From JAGOEF01 sp964511665 (GTDB lineage Bacteria > Bacteroidota > Bacteroidia > Bacteroidales > ML635J-15): a DNA stretch of 64,000 nucleotides. Location of the stretch: positions 1 through 64,000 of the forward strand of contig CAZEHA010000013.1 in NCBI GenBank assembly GCA_964511665.1. The letters are read 5' to 3'. Within the stretch, counting starts at the first letter, position 1; each line of letters begins with the position of its first letter. Position numbers and translations under genes: made by a program. This document shows positions 24,731 to 33,723 of this stretch, in pieces. The notes beneath the pieces were generated by a model. It made no database searches, was not told where the DNA came from, and was given only the letters and a program-made list of their open reading frames with translations.

Positions 24731-27322
24731 TTATGTTTTGCCAATAATCAGGCGATTATGCTCTGCTTTTACCAGTAATGTATCACGACTATGAACTTCG
24801 CCACCGATAATCATTTTCGATAGTGCATTTAAGAAGTCGCGCTGTATCAATCGTTTTATGGGACGTGCTCCGTATTGCTCGTCGTAGCCGGTATCGGCAA
24901 AGTAATCGATAGCTGATTGGTTGAATTCGATTGCAATTTCTTGTCGAGCTAAAACTTCTATTATTTTGTTCAATTGTAACACAACAATATCGCGTATTTC
25001 GCTACGGGTTAGCGTTGTAAACATGATGATTTCGTCGATACGGTTCAGAAATTCGGGGCGCATTTGCTTTCGCATCAATTGCATTACCTCATTTTTTGTT
25101 TTTTCGAGAATAGTTTCTCGTTGGTCTTGCGACATGTTGTTCAGATTTTCGGAAATAATGTGCGATCCGGCATTGCTTGTCATTATCACAATGGTATTTT
25201 TAAAGTTAGCGGTACGTCCTTTGTTATCGGTAAGTCGGCCATCTTCTAACACTTGCAACAATACGTTGAACACATCGGGGTGGGCTTTCTCGATTTCGTC
25301 GAGCAACACAACCGAATAGGGCTTGCGTCGCACTGCTTCGGTAAGTTGTCCTCCCTCGTCATAACCAACGTAACCCGGAGGCGCCCCTACCAATCGCGAA
25401 ACCGAATGACGTTCCTGATATTCACTCATATCGATACGGGTAATTAGGTTTTCGTCGTCGAACAGAAACTCGGCAAGGGCTTTTGCCAATTCAGTTTTTC
25501 CCACACCTGTTGTTCCAAGAAAAATAAACGAACCTATTGGCCGGTTTTTGTCTTGAAGTCCTGCCCTGCTTCTTCTTACTGCATCGGAAACTGCTGCAAT
25601 GGCTTCGTGTTGACCTATTACGCGTTTATGAAGCTGCTCTTCTAGTTTTAATAGTTTTTCGCGTTCGCCCTGCATCATTTTTGCAGCCGGTATCCCGGTG
25701 CTTCTGCTGATGATTTCGGCAATGTCATCGGCTCCTACTTCTTCGTCGACCAAGGCTTTCTCCGACTGCACCTTGCACAGTTCCATTTTTATGTTTTCGA
25801 TTTCTAGTTTGGCTGCTTCAATGCTGCCATACCTGAGTTCGGCAACTTTACCGTAATCGCCGCTCCGTTCGGCATTGTCGGCTTCAAGTTTGAACCTTTC
25901 GATATTTTGCTTCAATTGCTGAATGCGTGCAATCAGACTCTTTTCGTTTTCCCATTTTGCCGTTAATGCATTTTTTTCATCATTCAGGTTGGCAATTTGC
26001 GCCTCGATTTGTTTGCTTCGTTCGGTATCGTTTTCGCGTTTTATGGCTTCTCTTTCTATTTCGAGATGACGAATTTTGCGAATTAAATCGTCAATCTCTT
26101 CGGGCACCGAATTCATCTCGAGCCGTAATTTAGCCGCTGCTTCGTCGATTAAATCGATAGCCTTATCAGGGAGGAAACGTTCGGTAACATAGCGTGCCGA
26201 TAGCTGCACTGCCGCCACAATGGCTTCGTCGAGAATGCGCACTTTGTGGTGATTCTCGTAACGGTCTTTTAAACCCCTTAGAATTGAGATGGCGGCTTCT
26301 TCGTCGGGCTCTTCAACAAGCACATGCTGAAAGCGCCTTTCAAGGGCTTTGTCTTTTTCGAAATACTTTTGATATTCATTCAATGTAGTTGCTCCCACTG
26401 CACGGAGGTCGCCACGCGCCAAGGCAGGTTTTAGAATATTGGCAGCATCCATGGCTCCTTCTGACCTGCCTGCACCAATCAGGGTGTGAATCTCATCGAT
26501 AAACAAAATAACTTCACCATCGCTTTTCACTACTTCGTTTACTACCGACTTGAGTCTTTCTTCGAACTCACCCTTATACTTTGCCCCTGCTATTAATGCC
26601 CCCATGTCGAGTGAGTATATCAACTTTGTTTTGAGGTTTTCGGGAACGTCACCCCCTATTATACGATGAGCCAGACCCTCGGCAATGGCCGTTTTTCCAA
26701 CACCCGGTTCTCCTATCAGTATGGGATTGTTTTTAGTGCGGCGACTCAGTATCTGCAATATACGCCTTATTTCTTCGTCACGGCCAATAACAGGGTCCAA
26801 TTTTCCCTCGATGGCACGCTGGTTCAAATTCACGGCATAGCGAAAAAGAGCATCGTAAGTGTCTTCGCTGGTTTGTGAATCGACTGTGCTGCCTTTGCGA
26901 ATGTCAATTATTGCTTTTCGAAGAGTTACGTCTGTTAATCCAAGCTCTTTCATCATCGAAGCTACAGTGTCTTTTCCTGAGGCTATTGCTAACAACAAGT
27001 GCTCGAGCGAAATAAACCGGTCGCCAAACTCTTTCAGGTAACTGCGGCTACGGACTAAGGCGTCGTTGCAAGATTTCGAAAAATACACTTCAGCTCCCTG
27101 CACTTTTGGATAAGAGTGCAGCAAACTTTGCAAAATCCGCTGAAAATTGCTTACATCAACTCCGGCGCGTCCAAATATTCCCTTCGATAAATGTTCGCCC
27201 GTTTGCATTATACCATGCAGTAAATGACCGGGTTCTACGGCCTGCTGCTCCATGTCGCGGGCGAGTTGTATGGCAGCCTGCACTGCTTCCTGCGCTTTAA
27301 TTGTGAAATTGTCAAAATTCAT
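24731..27322 (-). CDS. clpB: ATP-dependent chaperone ClpB
   Basis: 863 residues, the normal ClpB length. N-domain (1-145, FTIKAQEAVQAAIQLA), first AAA+ module with Walker A GEPGVGKT and Walker B VILFIDEIH, the coiled-coil middle domain (about 400-530) that sets ClpB apart from ClpA/ClpC, and second AAA+ module with GTTGVGKTEL, LLDEIEKAH and sensor-2 GARPIKR. It disaggregates proteins with DnaK. Downstream of pabA on the same strand after a 100-bp gap, so probably its own transcript. Heat control sites were not recognised. Confidence 0.97.
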   Translation of the reverse strand: MNFDNFTIKAQEAVQAAIQLARDMEQQAVEPGHLLHGIMQTGEHLSKGIFGRAGVDVSNFQRILQSLLHSYPKVQGAEVYFSKSCNDALVRSRSYLKEFGDRFISLEHLLLAIASGKDTVASMMKELGLTDVTLRKAIIDIRKGSTVDSQTSEDTYDALFRYAVNLNQRAIEGKLDPVIGRDEEIRRILQILSRRTKNNPILIGEPGVGKTAIAEGLAHRIIGGDVPENLKTKLIYSLDMGALIAGAKYKGEFEERLKSVVNEVVKSDGEVILFIDEIHTLIGAGRSEGAMDAANILKPALARGDLRAVGATTLNEYQKYFEKDKALERRFQHVLVEEPDEEAAISILRGLKDRYENHHKVRILDEAIVAAVQLSARYVTERFLPDKAIDLIDEAAAKLRLEMNSVPEEIDDLIRKIRHLEIEREAIKRENDTERSKQIEAQIANLNDEKNALTAKWENEKSLIARIQQLKQNIERFKLEADNAERSGDYGKVAELRYGSIEAAKLEIENIKMELCKVQSEKALVDEEVGADDIAEIISRSTGIPAAKMMQGEREKLLKLEEQLHKRVIGQHEAIAAVSDAVRRSRAGLQDKNRPIGSFIFLGTTGVGKTELAKALAEFLFDDENLITRIDMSEYQERHSVSRLVGAPPGYVGYDEGGQLTEAVRRKPYSVVLLDEIEKAHPDVFNVLLQVLEDGRLTDNKGRTANFKNTIVIMTSNAGSHIISENLNNMSQDQRETILEKTKNEVMQLMRKQMRPEFLNRIDEIIMFTTLTRSEIRDIVVLQLNKIIEVLARQEIAIEFNQSAIDYFADTGYDEQYGARPIKRLIQRDFLNALSKMIIGGEVHSRDTLLVKAEHNRLIIGKT

Positions 27323-27422
27323 AGTATGTTATGTTTTCGATTTTGTTAAAACAAAACAACTACCAATTGCAAATAAATGCCAATATGGCACTTGTTTTCC
27401 GCTATAGGTGTCTATGTGGCAG

Positions 27423-27995
27423 CTAAATCTCAAGAAAAGCACGAATGATTGCTTTTCCACAATCAGAAACTACCGATTCGGGATGAAATTGCATGCCAAA
27501 CACCGGCAATGTACGATGATAAACCGACATTACGCCGCCACTTTCATCAACAGCGCTAAGTGCCAAATCATCGGGGATTTGTTTGGGGCAGGTTGTCCAT
27601 GAATTGTAGAGAGCAGCGTTAAATACACTTCCTAAGTACTTGTAATTCGGGTCTTTATTGTCTTTTACATAAACAGTTGCTTTATGTCCATGTTTTATGT
27701 GGGGCACTTGTATCAATTGGCCGCCAAAATGCGCTACAATAGCCTGATGCCCCAAACAGATACCCAATATTTTATGAGATTGTGCACAATCTTCGAGGCA
27801 CTGCATCATACCTTTCGAATGATGTGGCAAGCCAGGCCCCGGCGATAATACAATACAATCGAATGCTGTAGCGAATTCAAAACAGTACTGCTCTTCGTAA
27901 ATTCTAACAACACGATCAGCTCCGCCTTCTTTAAAAAGGTGAATGATATTATGCACAAACGAATCGTGATTGTCGATGACTAATACAGATCGCAT
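27423..27995 (-). CDS. pabA: aminodeoxychorismate/anthranilate synthase glutamine amidotransferase subunit
   Basis: Start placed at the ATG at 27995 (MRSVLVIDNHDSFVHN), the canonical family start; the longer frame adds 25 basic residues. 190 residues, class I glutamine amidotransferase with nucleophile Cys in ILGICLGHQAI and His-Glu in MQFHPES. PabA and TrpG are hard to tell apart, but divergence from pabB-pabC 170 bp away, with no trp genes near, favours the folate pathway. It gives ammonia to PabB for 4-amino-4-deoxychorismate. Confidence 0.88.
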   Translation of the reverse strand: MRSVLVIDNHDSFVHNIIHLFKEGGADRVVRIYEEQYCFEFATAFDCIVLSPGPGLPHHSKGMMQCLEDCAQSHKILGICLGHQAIVAHFGGQLIQVPHIKHGHKATVYVKDNKDPNYKYLGSVFNAALYNSWTTCPKQIPDDLALSAVDESGGVMSVYHRTLPVFGMQFHPESVVSDCGKAIIRAFLEI

Positions 27996-28132
27996 CCGTT
28001 TTTTTTTGTAAAAATAGCCAATTAGCCTTAAGTGAATGTGATTTATAATGTTTTTTTTAGCACATGCCAATGCAAAGAACGTTTACAATTGAAAAGATTT
28101 TAATAACGGTCAACAATCGCCTCGTGAAACTC

Positions 28133-28161
28133 TTGATATAACAAATAATTTCATAGTTTTG
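28133..28161 (+). promoter_or_regulatory. promoter directly abutting pabB
   Basis: TTG (28133-28135), an 18-bp spacer and TAGTTTTG (28154-28161) fit the Bacteroidota consensus. The -7 box ends 4 nt before the pabB ATG (28166), so transcription should start at or within a few bases of the start codon. Either the message is leaderless or translation starts at the next ATG (28226), which has GAGG upstream. Confidence 0.6.
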
Positions 28162-28165
28162 AGGC

Positions 28166-29176
28166 ATGAACTACTCCGCTAAACACAACACATCGCATCG
28201 TAATGCAAAAGAGGTAGCTGCCGAAATGAATCGATTGGGGCAGAAGAATTATCCGTTTTTGTTTGGTTTCGATTTTGAAATGCAAAAGGGATTCCTCATC
28301 GAAAATCCATTGCAATGCCGAAATGTCTTGTTTCGGATCCCCGGAGTTAGAAATTACGACCCTACAGAAGTTTTAGGCACCGAATTGCAGTTCGACATGG
28401 ATATTGAAAAACAGTATTGCCAGAAAACTTATGCTAAACAATTTGATAAAGTAATCGATTCTATAAAATTGGGCAATAGCTATTTATGCAATCTCACAAT
28501 ATCTACTCCTATTCGTCTTAATGTGAATTTTGCACAATTATTTCTCAAGTCACATTCCAGCTACGGCTTGTGTTTTCGCGATGAATTTATCTCATTTTCG
28601 CCCGAACGCTTTGTTTCAATTTCCGATGGCGTTATCCGATCGAATCCTATGAAAGGAACTATCGATGCATCTATATCTGATGCTCGCTTGCTATTAGGCA
28701 GCGACTACAAAGAAGACTGCGAGCACAACACCATAGTCGATTTAATACGCAACGATTTGGGCAAGTTGGCCAGCCATATTCGGGTGGAGCGTTTTAAGTA
28801 TATTGAGAGCATAAAAACCGATCGGGGCGAGTTGTTGCAGATGAGTTCCGAAATTACGGGTCGTCTTCCACAGGGCTACACTGCCATGCTTGGCGATATA
28901 TTTCTCGAGCTTCTTCCCGCAGGGTCTGTGTCGGGTGCTCCGAAACCTGCTACCCTGTCGCTGATTTCTGAAGCAGAAAGCACTCATAGGGGGTATTATA
29001 CAGGTGTGTTTGGCTATTTTGACGGAACCAATCTCGATTCTGCTGTACTTATCCGATATATCGAAAATCGCAATGGAAAATACTATTATCGCAGTGGAGG
29101 CGGGATAACCATTAATAGCTCAATCGAAAACGAGTATCGGGAAGCCTTGCAGAAAATTTATATACCTTTGATGTGA
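28166..29176 (+). CDS. pabB: aminodeoxychorismate synthase component I
   Basis: 336 residues of the chorismate-binding family, lacking the longer N-terminal domain of E. coli PabB, as is common in Bacteroidota. Motifs: SFSPERF, NPMKGTID with the Lys (PIKGT type) that marks ADC synthase over anthranilate synthase, DLIRNDLGK, GSVSGAPKP and YTGVFGYFDG. It makes 4-amino-4-deoxychorismate from chorismate and PabA ammonia. The stop overlaps the pabC start (ATGTGATG), so the two are translationally coupled. Start alternatives: 28166 or 28226. Confidence 0.93.
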   Translation: MNYSAKHNTSHRNAKEVAAEMNRLGQKNYPFLFGFDFEMQKGFLIENPLQCRNVLFRIPGVRNYDPTEVLGTELQFDMDIEKQYCQKTYAKQFDKVIDSIKLGNSYLCNLTISTPIRLNVNFAQLFLKSHSSYGLCFRDEFISFSPERFVSISDGVIRSNPMKGTIDASISDARLLLGSDYKEDCEHNTIVDLIRNDLGKLASHIRVERFKYIESIKTDRGELLQMSSEITGRLPQGYTAMLGDIFLELLPAGSVSGAPKPATLSLISEAESTHRGYYTGVFGYFDGTNLDSAVLIRYIENRNGKYYYRSGGGITINSSIENEYREALQKIYIPLM

Positions 29177-29799
29177 TGTCGGTTTTTATTGAAACAATAC
29201 GTCTTACGGCACAGGGTGCCGTAAATACACGTCTGCATCTCGAAAGAGTGCACGAAACGGCAATCCACTTTTTTGATACTGCTACTGCAATGCGTCTCAA
29301 AACCGACTTTACACATCTGTTGTCGACGGCACATCAACACATACTCGAAAACAACACTGTGTATAAACTACGAATAGTGTATTCGAACCAGATTGAACAG
29401 ATTGAAAAAAACGTTTATTACGAAAGAAGCATCAAAAGTTTGAAACTGGTAAACTCCGATTTCATTGATTACAGGTTCAAGTATGCCAACCGGGCAGATA
29501 TTGAAGCATTGCATGCCCAAAGGGGAAATTGCGACGACGTTATCATATGTTTACATGGGAAACTTTGCGACACCTCGTTTTGCAATTTGGTATTTGCCAA
29601 CGAAAAGGGTTTATTTACACCCGACAGTTGTTTGCTTAATGGAATTCGCCGCAGGCAACTGCTTCAGCAAGGCCTCATTAGGCAGGTTCCAATCCATATT
29701 AGCGATTTATCGGCTTACCAAAGCATTTTCTTGATTAATGCAATGAAAATTCCTGCTTTTACATCTGGCATTCCGATTTCTTCGGGAGTTGTGTTTTAG
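29173..29799 (+). CDS. pabC: aminotransferase class IV, probable 4-amino-4-deoxychorismate lyase
   Basis: A 208-residue fold-type IV PLP enzyme, shorter than E. coli PabC (269). Visible: FIETIRL start, LHLERVHET, the PLP lysine in YRFKYANR, CDTSFCNLVF (the T-x3-N motif) and CLLNGIRRRQLL. It should release pyruvate from ADC to give 4-aminobenzoate. The 4-nt overlap with pabB and the nearby pabA complete the pathway. Branched-chain or D-amino acid aminotransferase is an alternative family role but is unlikely in this context. Confidence 0.85.
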   Translation: MMSVFIETIRLTAQGAVNTRLHLERVHETAIHFFDTATAMRLKTDFTHLLSTAHQHILENNTVYKLRIVYSNQIEQIEKNVYYERSIKSLKLVNSDFIDYRFKYANRADIEALHAQRGNCDDVIICLHGKLCDTSFCNLVFANEKGLFTPDSCLLNGIRRRQLLQQGLIRQVPIHISDLSAYQSIFLINAMKIPAFTSGIPISSGVVF

Positions 29800-29917
29800 A
29801 TGTGTTGTTGCATTTGTGTTGAAAGATTTGTTGAAAACTCATTGCAAAAGCCATATGATTTTACTTGGGTTTGTAAAAATAAAGACGTTAATTAGCAGCA
29901 CTAAAAAAACATTTATT

Positions 29918-30601
29918 ATGAAATACACAATTCTGGTGATTGCAGGGCTTATGGTAATCTACTCCTGTCAATCGCAAAAAAATCCAAGCGAAAAATCCAT
30001 CAATCTGCAAAATGCAAAAGATTCGGCTTCTTACGCTATTGGTGTGCAGATATCAAACAATTTTCTCATGAACGGTATCGAAGCCGACGTTAATTTTGAT
30101 GCTATTGCAGCCGGTTTGCTCGAAAACATTAAGGGCAATGCAAAAATTAGTATCGACAATGCCGATGAAATTGTAAACTCGTATTTTGCCAAACTCGGAG
30201 AAAGCAAGAATGGCGATAAAATCAAGCGAGGCGAAGAGTTTCTGGCTCAAAAAGAAAAAGAACCCGGAGTGATTAAAACCCAGAGCGGACTGTTGTATAA
30301 AGAAATCACTGCCGGTTCGGGTGCCTCACCAAAAGCTACCGACAAAGTAAAAACCCATTATCGCGGAACCTTGATTGATGGCACCGAATTCGATTCTTCC
30401 TACAAACGCGGAGAACCCACTGTTTTCCCGGTAAACGCTGTAATTAAAGGTTGGACTGAAGCACTGCAACTGATGAAGCCGGGAGCCAAATGGGAACTTT
30501 ATATTCCCTATTATCTTGCCTATGGCGAACGGGGTGCCGGTCAGCTTATAGGACCTTACGAAACTCTTATTTTCGAAATAGAACTAATTAGTGTTGAATA
30601 A
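29918..30601 (+). CDS. FKBP-type peptidyl-prolyl isomerase, lipoprotein
   Basis: Start set at the ATG at 29918, which gives a lipoprotein signal MKYTILVIAGLMVIYSC with Cys17; 227 residues. An N-terminal FKBP_N helical dimerisation domain (about 35-115: SASYAIGVQISNNF, EEFLAQKEKEPGV) precedes the FKBP domain (about 130-227: VKTHYRGTLIDGTEFDSSY, GWTEALQLMKPGAKWELYIP, YGERGAG, LIFEIELI). This is the Mip/FkpA layout; it should assist folding in the periplasm. It follows pabC, but a 118-nt gap suggests a separate promoter. Confidence 0.95.
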   Translation: MKYTILVIAGLMVIYSCQSQKNPSEKSINLQNAKDSASYAIGVQISNNFLMNGIEADVNFDAIAAGLLENIKGNAKISIDNADEIVNSYFAKLGESKNGDKIKRGEEFLAQKEKEPGVIKTQSGLLYKEITAGSGASPKATDKVKTHYRGTLIDGTEFDSSYKRGEPTVFPVNAVIKGWTEALQLMKPGAKWELYIPYYLAYGERGAGQLIGPYETLIFEIELISVE

Positions 30602-30606
30602 TTTTA

Positions 30607-30630
30607 AAAACCGAAGTTTTCTTCGGTTTT
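30607..30630 (+). terminator. terminator after the FKBP gene
   Basis: AAAACCGAAG/CTTCGGTTTT stem around a TTTT loop, followed by T5, a few bases after the stop. Confidence 0.88.
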
Positions 30631-30680
30631 TTTTTGAGCAAACATGAAATAATTACCTCACCATAAATACAATAGATTAC

Positions 30681-31589
30681 ATGAAGAACAAAAGTTTAAT
30701 TTCGATTCACGACTACAGCAAAACCGATTACCTGAAAATTATTGAGCTGGCCGGCCAATTCGAACAAAACCCTAATCAAAACCTGTTGCAGGGTTATGTG
30801 ATTGCCTCATTGTTTTTTGAACCATCGACACGCACCCGGCTTAGTTTCGAAAGTGCAGTACAGCGACTTGGAGGTCGCATCGTAGGCTTTAGCGAAGCCG
30901 GAAACTCTTCGGTTTCGAAAGGGGAAAGTTTGAAAGACACTATTTTAACGGTTGCCAACTATAGCGATCTGATTATTATGCGCCATCCGGTTGAAGGCAG
31001 TGCCAGGTATGCCAGCGAAGTATCTTCGGTTCCTGTTATCAATGCCGGCGATGGTGCTAATCAGCATCCTACACAATGCTTGCTCGATTTGTATTCGATA
31101 CAAAAAACACAGGGTAGTCTCGAGAACCTTAATCTCACTATTGTGGGAGACCTGAAATATGGACGAACAGTGCACTCTCTTATTCAGGCTATGACATTGT
31201 TTAAACCGGTATTTAATTTGGTGTCGCCGCAAAGTCTTCGCTTGCCCGAAGAAAACAAGCAATTTTTAAACGATAACAATATTGAGTTTCACGAGCACAA
31301 CGACATTACCGACTGCATTCGCGAAAGCGATATTGTATATGTAACAAGGGTTCAACGCGAGCGGTTCAGCGATCCTATGGAATATGAGAAAGTGAAAAAC
31401 GCCTATGTTTTGCATAACAGTATGCTCGAAGGAACACGCGACAATTTGAGGATACTTCATCCATTGCCCAGGGTTAACGAAATCAGCATTGATGTTGACT
31501 CGAGCCCAAAAGCCTATTATTTTACACAGGCTCTAAACGGTGTTTTTACGCGTATGGCAATAATTTCGTTAATTTTAGGACTTAAATAA
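30681..31589 (+). CDS. pyrB: aspartate carbamoyltransferase catalytic subunit
   Basis: 302 residues. Carbamoyl-phosphate site FFEPSTRTRLSFESA, then RHPVEGSA, DGANQHPTQCLLD, VGDLKYGRTVHS, and ILHPLPRVNEI near the end. It condenses carbamoyl phosphate with aspartate in pyrimidine synthesis. The regulatory subunit pyrI follows after 10 nt, so the enzyme should form the allosteric class B complex. Confidence 0.97.
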   Translation: MKNKSLISIHDYSKTDYLKIIELAGQFEQNPNQNLLQGYVIASLFFEPSTRTRLSFESAVQRLGGRIVGFSEAGNSSVSKGESLKDTILTVANYSDLIIMRHPVEGSARYASEVSSVPVINAGDGANQHPTQCLLDLYSIQKTQGSLENLNLTIVGDLKYGRTVHSLIQAMTLFKPVFNLVSPQSLRLPEENKQFLNDNNIEFHEHNDITDCIRESDIVYVTRVQRERFSDPMEYEKVKNAYVLHNSMLEGTRDNLRILHPLPRVNEISIDVDSSPKAYYFTQALNGVFTRMAIISLILGLK

Positions 31590-31599
31590 CATAGTAATC

Positions 31600-32067
31600 A
31601 TGAAACAGCATAATTCAGAAATGACCGTAAGAGCCATTGAAAATGGCACTGTAATCGATCACATTCCTTCGAAGAATCTATTTAAGGTGTTGTCGATTAT
31701 TGGTATCGAACGTATGGACACAACCGTTTTTATTGGCAACAATCTCGATAGTAAGAAACTTGGAAAAAAAGGAATTATTAAAATCACCGATAAGTTTCCG
31801 TCGATCGACGATTTTAACAAAATTGCTTTGCTGGCTCCAAGCGCCGTATTCAATATCATAAGAAACTTTGAAGTAGTCGAAAAAACTCAGGTTGAATTGC
31901 CCAAAACTGTTACAGGGATAGTTAAATGCATGAATCCGAAATGCATTACCAATTTTGAACAGGTAACCACACATTTCGATGTTGGAATGAAAGATGGAAG
32001 CATACAACTTAAATGTAAGTATTGCGAAAAAATTACCGACGAAAGAAACATCGAAATCGTTAAATAA
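31600..32067 (+). CDS. pyrI: aspartate carbamoyltransferase regulatory subunit
   Basis: 155 residues. Allosteric domain (1-100: IENGTVIDHIP, NLDSKKLGKKGIIKI) and a C-terminal zinc domain with CMNPKC and CKYC (C-x4-C...C-x2-C), which holds the contact to PyrB. It transmits nucleotide feedback. Directly follows pyrB; the serpin gene begins 10 nt later, probably within the same transcript. Confidence 0.96.
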   Translation: MKQHNSEMTVRAIENGTVIDHIPSKNLFKVLSIIGIERMDTTVFIGNNLDSKKLGKKGIIKITDKFPSIDDFNKIALLAPSAVFNIIRNFEVVEKTQVELPKTVTGIVKCMNPKCITNFEQVTTHFDVGMKDGSIQLKCKYCEKITDERNIEIVK

Positions 32068-32077
32068 ACTATATACA

Positions 32078-33256
32078 ATGCGCTATTACACAATATCGGT
32101 TTTAATGCTGTTCATGCCGGTTGTTTTGCAGGGACAAAGCAAACAGATGGTTGATAAAAACAACAAATTTGCCATTGAATTGCTAAACCATGTGTATTCC
32201 GACAGCAAAAACAGTGTATTAAGTCCGGTAAGTATTTTCGTGGCTATGGCTATGGCCTACGAAGGAGCATCAGGATCTACGGCTAAGGAATTTGTTAAAG
32301 TTTTCGGATTCGAAAAGAAGAAAACATTGCACCACAAGAGCTTTGTGGGTTTGTTAAATCATTATAACACCTACAGCGACAACCTCCGAATGGCCAATGC
32401 TTTGATGGCTCAGCAAGACTACCCATTCCGTAAAGAATTCTTCGACCTGATGGCCGATTACGGGGCTATGGTGCAATATGCCAATTTTAGGAATGAGACC
32501 GAACGCGATGCTGCACGCCGGGTAGTAAACAATTGGGTCGAAAAACAAACCGACAGTAAAATCAAAGAACTCATCAAAAAAAATATTCTCGATGAACTTA
32601 CACGGCTTATTTTGGTAAATGCCATCTACTTTAAAGCCGATTGGGCTATTGAGTTTAACGATAAAAAGACGCGACAAATGATTTTTTACGGGCCCGACAA
32701 ACAAACCATTTCGCACTACATGCATGGCCGCGACAATTATATGTACTACGAAGACTCGTTGATTCAAATTCTCGAGATGGCCTATTCGGGCAATGCTTTT
32801 TCGATGCTGGTGGTGCTGCCGCGAAACAACATAAAACTAGGCGATTTTATCAAAAGTATCGACACATACAAACTGAATGAATTAACCAGTGCAATGTCGA
32901 AGCAACATGTTGATGTATTGATGCCTCTTTTTACTTCGAGAGACGAGGTAGCCCTTAAAACTATTTTCGAATCGATGGGTATGAAACACGCATTTGCGGG
33001 AACAGCAAATTTTAAAAAAATCACCGGACGAAACGATTTGCATATTGCCGAAGTGGTGCACAGAACTTTTCTAAAGATTGACGAAAAAGGCACAGAAGCT
33101 TCAGCGGCAAGCGCTGTAATTATTCGCGAAAAAAGTGCACCGGCAGTAAAACCCATTTTTTTCAACGCCAACCGACCTTTCATTTATTATATTAGAGACA
33201 ATAAAAACGACTTAATTTTGTTTATTGGAAGTGTAAACCGGCCGCAAAAAGATTAA
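32078..33256 (+). CDS. exported serpin (serine protease inhibitor)
   Basis: Start at the ATG at 32078, giving a signal peptide (MRYYTISVLMLFMPVVLQG); 392 residues, a full-size serpin. Motifs: NSVLSPVSIFVAMAMAYEGA, LVNAIYFKADW, DVLMPLFTSR, VVHRTFLKIDEKGTEASAAS and NRPFIYYIRD. The hinge is EKGTEASAAS with small residues at P15-P9, the inhibitory type. Counting 17 residues from the hinge Glu puts P1-P1' at Lys-Ser (REK/SAP), suggesting trypsin-like targets; the loop is about four residues longer after P1' than in antitrypsin, so the bond is uncertain. Related exported serpins (miropin) occur in Bacteroidales. Confidence 0.95.
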   Translation: MRYYTISVLMLFMPVVLQGQSKQMVDKNNKFAIELLNHVYSDSKNSVLSPVSIFVAMAMAYEGASGSTAKEFVKVFGFEKKKTLHHKSFVGLLNHYNTYSDNLRMANALMAQQDYPFRKEFFDLMADYGAMVQYANFRNETERDAARRVVNNWVEKQTDSKIKELIKKNILDELTRLILVNAIYFKADWAIEFNDKKTRQMIFYGPDKQTISHYMHGRDNYMYYEDSLIQILEMAYSGNAFSMLVVLPRNNIKLGDFIKSIDTYKLNELTSAMSKQHVDVLMPLFTSRDEVALKTIFESMGMKHAFAGTANFKKITGRNDLHIAEVVHRTFLKIDEKGTEASAASAVIIREKSAPAVKPIFFNANRPFIYYIRDNKNDLILFIGSVNRPQKD

Positions 33257-33260
33257 TTGT

Positions 33261-33701
33261 ATGAAAGCATTGAGACCGTTTGTTTTATTTTTTCTATTTC
33301 TAACGTTTTTCGCCAATCTTCAAGCCCAAACAGGGTATAAAAACGAATATAAAACTCAAGATGGTGTAACCGTATTGTACAAGTTATCGCATGAAAAATT
33401 TTTCGATAAAAGCTCTCCGCTTCATCTCAGGCTTAAAATAATCAATAACAATGACTATCCGGTAGAGGTATCATTCAGTGTTTTTATGGAAAGTGGCATA
33501 ACCGATATTAAAAAAAGTGAGCTTGTCGTTATTTGTTTGGCACCCGGTAAGTCGGCAATGGGAAAACTTCACGGATTACATTTCGATACCGAAGTTAACG
33601 ACATCAAACTATTCGAAAACAATGAAATAGAATGGTATATTGAACCACTTACAATTACAAAAACCGAACTGTGCGTCAAAAAAAAGAAAGCGAACAAATA
33701 A
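33261..33701 (+). CDS. small exported protein of unknown function
   Basis: 146 residues with a signal peptide (about 1-22, LFFLFLTFFANLQA). The mature part has beta-sandwich features: PLHLRLKIINNNDYPVEVSFSVFMESG resembles an Ig-like or DUF-type domain, and the C-terminus is Lys-rich. No family recognised. It starts 4 nt after the serpin stop, so it probably shares the transcript. Confidence 0.65.
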   Translation: MKALRPFVLFFLFLTFFANLQAQTGYKNEYKTQDGVTVLYKLSHEKFFDKSSPLHLRLKIINNNDYPVEVSFSVFMESGITDIKKSELVVICLAPGKSAMGKLHGLHFDTEVNDIKLFENNEIEWYIEPLTITKTELCVKKKKANK

Positions 33702-33723
33702 TAATTACTAAAAAAGAAAAACT

